Shown piece after piece: positions 57,513-64,000 of a DNA stretch of 64,000 nucleotides. The translations under genes and the position numbers were made by a program. Source of the DNA: Pseudofabraea citricarpa (taxonomy: Eukaryota; Ascomycota; Leotiomycetes; Helotiales; Dermateaceae); assembly GCA_029641185.1 (NCBI GenBank), contig JAPWGK010000005.1:496001-560000 (forward strand), given 5' to 3'. Position 1 is the stretch's first letter. Each line of letters opens with the position of its first letter. Under the pieces are notes generated by a model, which was given only the letters and a program-made list of their open reading frames with translations, did no database searches and had not been told where the DNA came from.

Positions 57513-60500
57513 GATGTGCACGGTGGTGCGAATATGGAGCTGAATATGGATCTTTGCAAGAACGGAGAAAAGCAGAAATAGAAGAAGCGCCGTACTTAAC
57601 TTGTCTAGCACGTAGATGGGACCACATGCCCTTTAGATTTAGACTTTTCAAACCTCAGAACGTGTTCAGAACGTAGATCGGTACCACAAGAGCGCAACAA
57701 CAGGGGTGCCAGACAGAATTTTCAACATGGCATGTTGAGATGATACGAGAGGGAATTCGACAAGGTGTGTCGTCGACCATCTCCGCCAAACAAGGAACTC
57801 TGTCATTTTCCATTGTAGCCAAATAATATAACAACTCCGAGCCGCATTCTGTGCCGTTTTCGAAACGCAATGATGACTCGGCTCGAAATCTGCATAGCCG
57901 GACGTGTTTCCTGAAACTTAAGTCCCAGGTGACGGGTGACAGAGGAGCAATCCACATGTAGCATGCTATCATCGTATGATGATTTGGTGGTGGTAGAGTC
58001 GAAATGGTCCGATATCCAAGACGGAAGGCCGGGTGAGATGCAGAAGGAGAAAAAGCATGTCGTCGTGAGCATCAGACAAGGTCAAGCGAGGTTGGCGCTT
58101 TCCCTCTCCCGGAAACTCATGACCCAAGGCAAAGAGGCAAAGCCCAACGGCAGACCTACTTCATCTTGCCTACCGCCACATAAATCCACAATAATCCCCA
58201 CGAGCCAGTCCTTTGCAGCTGCATGACTGCATCGATCACGATCCAATCCGCCGAGATGATGCTGGCCTACACCGCCGTCCTGGCTTGCCGCGGCACACAG
58301 CGGAGTCTGTCTCCGCAACACAGCCATCTCGAGGCACGATGACTTCTCGAACAAACAACACAGCTGCTCTGCAGCAAGAACCCTCCCAGGTCACTGATGC
58401 CTCATCTTCTGCCGCTTTCAATCAATCGCTCCATGTTCGGTCGGGTCGTATGGTGGACACACATTTCATTATGAGGAGCGAACGCACTCTCGAATACGGC
58501 CATATTGGTATTCACGCTGAGATGTCTTGGGTGCGCAAATGGTGCCAGAGATACTAGGGAGGAGGAAGGGGATTCAGAGGATTGTCAAGGTCATGAACAC
58601 TCCAACGAAGGATTCTATCTCCCAGAGGTGCGGGCACGTTAGGATGTTTGAAACAACGACGAGTCTGGAGGGCGAGTTCGCAACAGGTGCCACGGATCGG
58701 GTCTCTTGCTTGCTCCCCGGGAGATTTGCGAACTCTTCGACCTGTCTGTTCATGCAACCTGGTCAGGTTCCTGCGGTGCGATGCGAGAATCGCAATGCGG
58801 ATGTCGATATTGGTGGATGGGCTGTCATGGATGATTCCTAACATCCACGAGTCTGCCTTCCAGTATCCAGGTATTAAGTGCTATGAGCAGTTGAACTTGG
58901 TCCCGGCATCTTATGACCCGTTACCTGCAATTATATTGGGGTTTGTTTTGGAGCTGTCAGGGCGAACTGTTTGCAGGTAGTGGAAGGATCATGAAGATGT
59001 TCAACTTCCATGACTGGCTATCATCGCTGGTGTACATTGACAAATTGACTGGCACCTGTGGGCCCTTCGTGTTGTCAATCAGCTGCCCTCTCGAGGAGGA
59101 AGTGTGCTACACTACGAAATGACTACTGGCTTGCCCTAAAGGTGGAAAATGCAATTGTGGAAAACCCTCAAACTGAATTCTGTACCGACTTTTCCCTCCC
59201 ACAAAGCACAGTATCTAGGCAACCGAGTACTCGGCCGCTTCTCAACATATCTGTGACCGCTATCGTAGATGGCAGGAATCTTCAAGAGTGCCAATCTTGA
59301 AAGGGCCCAATATCGAAGCTCTAGACTTGAAAGAGTCGCTTCTTCTGCTCCTGGTTCCTGCATCCCTACTCCAATCATAGCTTTCCAAGACACCTAGAAC
59401 CGACCGGACTCTTGGAATGGAGTGAGACATTTCTTGGGGTCTTATCCCCAGAACCTGTTGCCCAAGCTTTCGGCCCATCTTTTGCTTCAAATTTTGTTTC
59501 GGGACAACACATTACTGCGTTCTCGGTAGGTTTACCAAGAGATCTCTCGGCCAAACTCACTTACTACTGGCGTTACTGAAGAGATACAACTCAACATTGG
59601 CAAGTGCCCAGGACAAAGTATCCTCATAATTCAATCATGTCGATGCATAGTGTGTGATCACAATAGCTTCTATGCTCTCATGTTATCTGGAAGAGCCTGG
59701 ATCCCTTCTATATCTATTTTGATGATTCGATGAGTGAGTAGGGCCCTTCACGATGTGAACGCGCCAATACTGTCATATTCATGGCAGCAACCGCTTAAGT
59801 GGAGACCTCAAGACATTGCCAATATGGGGAAAGACGCATCAGATGAGGCCAAGTGGTACCAGGAATATAGAATTGTGGACACCAGAACCAAGTCTGGGGT
59901 ACATCACATCTGCATGGGGAAGAAAGAAGCAGAGGTACGGTATAGAATCTTGCTCCATTCATCCAATATGGAGAAATCTCTATAAAATCCTTACACTGTA
60001 CGGTGTCTTATTGGTGTGGCGAGGTAGACTTCCTGAAAAGAGAGTCATTTGCTAGAACTTCAAACTACCGCATAATTTCCACTTGTGGAGTTCGACTTGA
60101 CTTTTCCTACTGAACCAAAGTTGCATGCTCTACCCAGTAGGGTATACAGTGTGATACGGCTGCTAGTATTCATCTTCCGCCCTCCTTAATCATGTAAAAA
60201 AGGTAAAGTTATTTCGAGTCGCTCACATTCATGTATCGCATTGGGTCCAGACGCAGGAGGTAATATGCCGTTAGTGCGGCTTCTACATAGCTCACTTGTG
60301 GAAATTAACCTTCACCAATACCTTTCTTTGCTGAGGATACTCTGTTCCATGTCGACGAACTCTACCACGACCTCACGGCCCAGGTCCGGCTCAGGCAGGA
60401 CCTAGATGGCCCCCCCAAACACTGGGGAAGTTCCCAAGATAGAAGATTGATCAAAAATAAAGCCATGCTCAGACCGGCATCCAGTGCTTGTCTGTAAATG

Positions 60501-60981
60501 CACGGTCGCCAAGCCACGCTTCCAGATCAAGTCAGTCTCAAGATAAGGTTGAAGTCACATGATCTCCCAAGCCGGGACACAGATTTGGTTTCAAAATCCC
60601 TGAGCTCGTCTGACTTGGCACTTGGCCGTCTTAGGCCTTGCTGAGGAAATCATGGAGTCGACGGCGAGCAGTTCTGGAAACGAATCAGGCGGGGCTCTCT
60701 GGGCCGCTCCACGGAAAGGTTGGCCTTGGCACTTGTCTGACCTGGACACTCTGGAGTATGACTTGGCTATACTTGGCATGAGATTGGGGCGAGGGGGCTC
60801 TTTTCCCTGGAGATACATAAGCATTGGCATCTCTCCCCCTCATCTTGGTTCTCCAGCTGCGCTCAATACAATCAATCACCCGACCTTACAACAATCCACT
60901 TTCATCTCTTCTTCCTTTCTCCAGAGCTAGCCTCCGCATACCAAGTCAATCCGACCCACTCAACACATACCAACCGCCAAG
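57513..60981. other. Gene-poor 3.5-kb stretch
   Basis: Several medium frames exist on both strands but overlap one another and show no family resemblance. A frame from 58338 (MTSRTNNTAALQQEPSQ) has acceptable composition but no support. The part just before 60982 contains the promoter of the secreted repeat protein. Confidence 0.45.
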
Positions 60982-61357
60982 ATGAAGTTCTCAGCCACTC
61001 TTGCTTTCACCATCCTCTCATTCTCTTTTGCCGCTGCTTTACCACTTAACATCAACTTGGGCGCATACTCACCAGCGTAAGCAACATTCATGTCACTTTT
61101 TTTCTAACAATCAATACTAAGACTTCAATAGCATCGTAGTCGGTGATGGTGCTCTCTCATTCGGAGGAGGAGAAGCAGAAGCCGCACCAGCACCAGGAGC
61201 CGGAGCAGGTGCCGGAGAAGGAGCCGGGGCCGGGGCTGGTGCCGGAGAGGGAGCTGGAGCTGGAGCTGGAGAGGGAGGAGCAGCAGGCGGCGAAGGAGGA
61301 GCGGCTGGTGGTGAAGGAGGAGCAGCAGCTGGTGGTGAGGGAGCAGCAGCTGCTTAA
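60982..61357 (+). CDS. Small secreted Gly/Ala/Glu-repeat protein, 106 aa
   Basis: Exons 60982-61076 and 61132-61357 join in phase across a 55-nt GT-AG intron. A strong signal peptide (MKFSATLAFTILSFSFAAA, cleavage near 19) is followed by a short lead (LPLNINLGAYSPAIVVGDG). The mature tail is built from GAGAGEGA-type units, then GGEGGAA units, ending in AAAA. There are no Cys residues. It probably sits in the cell wall or outside the cell. Whether it is structural or host-directed cannot be told. Other frames through the repeat stay open because of its codon pattern, which could mislead gene callers. Confidence 0.8.
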
Positions 61358-62264
61358 AGTATGGTATGTTTCTACCTACTGACTTGTAGGATATGAAGAC
61401 TAACATTGTGGCAGCAGATGGGAAAAGCTAGAATCGCTTAGCTATTTAGAATCAGGGCAGTATTAATAGCTGGCGCTTGTATGAGTTCTATACAGTGCAG
61501 CTCCGCCTTGAAGAGGTCTGAAGTAAGCGCGAACTGTCTGCCATGCTAGGCGAGGATCGATACCATTTTACTGGGGGAGGCGTTGGTTAATCATGCGGTT
61601 TGGTTGGTTGGTTGCATTTTTGGAATTTTGGAAAGGCAGGCTGGCAGGCCCGGGAAAAAGAAATGGGTGGTGGATATTGGTAGACGCCGTGGGGATAATC
61701 TTTCAAGCTCTTGACCGCCATACGCGTGCGCAAGACTCCCCGGCTGCTCGTATAGATCATTACATAGGCCTCCGTTTATGAATGGATAATCATGGGTCTT
61801 AGATGTCTTTTTAGATTTTGATAATTTGGTTGTGAACTGTACAGGTGAGAGACAAGGGGAATTTGTCAAGCATATCATGCATATATCCAGCAAAATGGCT
61901 ACGTTCCAGTCCATGATAGCAACTTGACTTTTGGCGAGCAACCTAGTCACCTGCCTCGGAAGACTTTCTTTCATTTTGTTTTTTTTTTGTTTTTTGTGAT
62001 TGCCACTGTGTCCAGGTCTGCTGCCAACTATAGCAGGCCAGCTACTACACCCAGACGAAATACCACGCGCGATTATCAATAAGTACCGTACATAGCATAC
62101 CGTACAGTAGTAAGCAGGCACGACACAAAAGCACGGACGAAACACGACGGCCAAGCAAAAGATCCGAAACGACGCCTCCTTCGTGGCGAGCAGCAGGAGA
62201 GCTCGAGAAAAATACGCCGAAGTGACATGTTCCAGAAAGGAGAAGAAAGGGGGAGAGTTCGGAT

Positions 62265-62290
62265 GAGTCGAGTCGAGTCGAGTCGAGTCG
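62265..62290. repeat. (GAGTC)5 tract
   Basis: Five tandem GAGTC units are visible, followed at about 62299-62320 by a GTGTG-type tract. Confidence 0.9.
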
Positions 62291-62577
62291 GACTTCTGGG
62301 GGTGTGGTGTGGTGTGGTGTCAAAGTCAGCAAAACGAAAATACCACCCATTGGCAGCCGTCGCTTCTTCTTTTTTTTTTTTTCCCCTCTGTACTTTTGGC
62401 TTTGGCCCTTTTCCACTGTTCAAGCCTTTCCCCTCCCCTCGGCATCGAGATTCCTGCACGGCATGGAATGGTATGCAGCGATCGCTTGAATCCTCTTGGG
62501 AAAATGTCGTGGCGTTCTTTACAGTACGTATCCCGGTGGGAGATCGGGCTGCACGTTTCAGCATGGGGAAACCTTAT

Positions 62578-62597
62578 GTGCGTGCGTGCGTGCGTGC
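62578..62597. repeat. (GTGC)n tract
   Basis: Short tandem tetranucleotide of the form GTGCGTGCGTGC. Confidence 0.85.
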
Positions 62598-63307
62598 TTG
62601 ACTTGATGTGATGTGGATGGGTGGGGATGGCAACGCAAAAAAGGCTTGAGTCCTGAGTCCTGCCTGTCTGTGGCTTGATTTCATTAGGCTTGACGCTTGA
62701 GGCTTGAGGCTTGAGAGGAACCTCCTCGGTACAATGCTGCTGTATGATCGACGCGTCTGCCGGCCGGCATCTCGGCTTTCCCTTTTTCATTCTTTCTGCT
62801 CCAGCTTCTTGCGGTACAGCATCGGATATTTTTATTCTTGGTTCTGTGAGGGGGTTTGGAGTTTGGATGGGATGAGATGGTATGAGATGACACTTTCTTT
62901 CGGATTCGCAAGACCCTTTACCTATTCTTTCTTTTTTGGGCTTGGTTTTGGTTTGCGTTTTCTTTGCACCTCGCTAGCTAACGGTCTGAGTGAGACTCAG
63001 CTACCGGTAAGCCAACGGTAACGAACTGTAACGGATGATGTGAATGTCACTTGAAAAAGGCAATCTGGAGAGGCCACTACTGTACGTCTCATCATACAGG
63101 ACTGTAGAATCCGGATGACCTCCTCCCTAGATGCGAAGATGTAACACGTTGCATTACCGAGAGCGAGCGAACAAGACGAACAAGACGAGCAGCTCATCTC
63201 CAAACAAGCGAAGAGGTAAAGTTCCAAGCCAAAGTTAATACAGACGACTCAGGCTCCAGCTCCAGCTCGAGATCGAGCCAACCCATCCATCAATTTCAAT
63301 CCTTCTT

Positions 63308-64000
63308 CTACGCCGGTCCGCCGATGGTCAACTCTCCCGTCCAGTCCTCAGGCTCCTGGTCATACAGGTCCCAGAATCTAGCCGCGATGGCTCGCGGGTT
63401 CAGGACGGCGTCCTCCTCGCTCACGACCCCACCTACGTACAGCATGGCGATGTGGATCTGCGGGTATGTCTTCTGCAGGCTCTGGACGAGATTGCGCTGC
63501 GAGGCCTTGACCATGGACAGGGAGAAGAGCTGCGGGATGGGCTCGGCCCAGAGGAGGCTGCTCGTCACGAAGAGCGAAGGTTTCTCTTGCTTCTCTTATG
63601 TGAGCAGGAGCGGAAGAGCCCACGCTGCTGTGGTGTAGAGGGCGATGTTGGTCGTCTGTTCTTTTGCTTAGTATAAATATAGTAGGAAGAAGTTATATAG
63701 AGGAGTAAAAAGAAGCGAAGAGCAAAAGGAAAGAAAATAAAAAATGAAAAGAAACCCCCCCCCGGAGAAAAGCAAGAAGGAAAGAAGGAAAGAAGGGAAA
63801 GAAAGACTCACCATAAAATCATGCACCACCTCCTCCTCCCCATAAACAAACAGCTCACTCAGAGCCACCTTGGCGGCATTGAACAAGACACACGATACGC
63901 GACTCTTCTCCGCAATGCTCGCGAGCACCTTCTTGAACTCGCTCGTCTGCGTCACGTCGACGCTCCAGATGGATACGTCCACGTCTGCTCGACCAGCCGC
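63308..64000 (-). pseudogene. SDR-family gene, partial, with an in-frame stop
   Basis: This is the C-terminal part of a short-chain dehydrogenase. The gene continues past the window end. Visible are SIWSVDVTQ, VLFNAAKV (the NAA/NAG-type strand), then intron 63656-63811 (GTGAGT to ACAG), TTNIALYTTAAWALPLLL, SLFVTSSLLW, LFSLSMVKASQRNLVQSL and the tail DWTGELTIGGPA. The catalytic Tyr of YxxxK is Leu here (LSMVK), as in some fungal SDR-like groups. An in-frame TAA at 63596-63598 separates ALPLLLT from EKQEKPSL. CAA-to-TAA would explain it. Unless a second intron or sequencing error removes the stop, this copy is broken. Confidence 0.65.

Larger units (their letters stand above)
61358..63307. other. 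Gene-poor, simple-repeat-rich stretch
   Basis: The stretch has many overlapping low-complexity frames and short direct repeats (GAGTC, GTGTG, GTGC, CTTGAGG). Nothing resembles a known protein. Confidence 0.45.

Noticed and set aside
58338..58557. Possible small gene starting MTSRTNNTAALQQ
   Set aside because: No homology, no credible introns and a competing frame on the other strand.
61143..61406. Open frames on both strands through the Gly/Ala/Glu repeat (His/Gln/Glu-rich on plus, Leu/Arg-rich on minus)
   Set aside because: They are shadows of a low-complexity repeat. The spliced frame with a signal peptide and in-phase intron is far better supported.
61591..62154. A 187-codon minus frame
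   Set aside because: Composition is erratic, it has no family resemblance and overlaps other equally long frames in a simple-repeat-rich region.
62045..62790. Several overlapping frames on both strands
   Set aside because: They are created by pyrimidine tracts and short tandem repeats. None resembles a protein family.

Overview
The window looks like a chromosomal segment of a filamentous ascomycete (Pezizomycotina). Its genes carry 44-78 bp introns of the GT-AG type with fungal donor motifs. It holds fungal-specific families such as NB-ARC/TPR proteins, an AIM9-like kinase and APH-fold kinases. An AT-rich block almost empty of CpA and TpG is the footprint of repeat-induced point mutation (RIP). 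I infer the class Leotiomycetes only weakly, from the mix of families.

Layout. 1.7-10.5 kb is a gene graveyard: an NLR-like hydrolase/NB-ARC/TPR gene with several in-frame stops, a CmcJ/NvfI-type oxidoreductase with an intron lacking its 3' AG, and a frameshifted OPT-family oligopeptide transporter. 10.7-18.5 kb is a RIP-destroyed island with a complete minus-strand Ty3-like LTR retrotransposon (182-bp LTRs, 5-bp target duplication). 19.3-34 kb alternates intact and broken genes: a small hypothetical, an intact AIM9-like kinase, a truncated SRPK-like kinase, an intact atypical kinase, a small protein with a Trp-rich tail, a Myb/GIY-YIG-like protein, a gamma-glutamylcyclotransferase-like protein and a decayed fructosamine-3-kinase. 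35-47.3 kb holds an MFS remnant, a secreted alpha/beta hydrolase, two divergent paralogous one-pass membrane proteins, an ankyrin protein and an APH-fold kinase. 47.3-51.8 kb has no recognisable gene. 51.8-52.2 kb carries the most striking feature, described below. 53.5-64 kb holds a minisatellite, a nuclear-looking helical-repeat protein, an FAD monooxygenase, a tiny secreted Gly/Ala/Glu-repeat protein and the 3' part of an SDR gene that runs off the window.

Main discovery candidate: two tandem tRNA-Gly(GCC) genes. Each has the ordinary intron next to the anticodon (position 37/38) and also a second 53-nt insertion exactly between positions 53 and 54 in the T arm. The second insertions begin GTATGT, contain TACTAAT or TACTAAC near the 3' end and finish in AAAG. 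These are the signals of spliceosomal mRNA introns, not of tRNA introns. The 71 mature positions are identical in the two copies while the intron interiors have diverged. This suggests functional tRNAs whose maturation might need both the tRNA-splicing endonuclease and the spliceosome. The copies are 18 nt apart and only the second is followed by a T run, so they may form one dicistronic Pol III transcript.

No operon-like cooperation between the protein genes is evident. The common theme is decay: many of the broken genes carry stops explained by CpA-to-TpA or TpG-to-TpA change, so RIP-type mutation may have leaked beyond the transposon.
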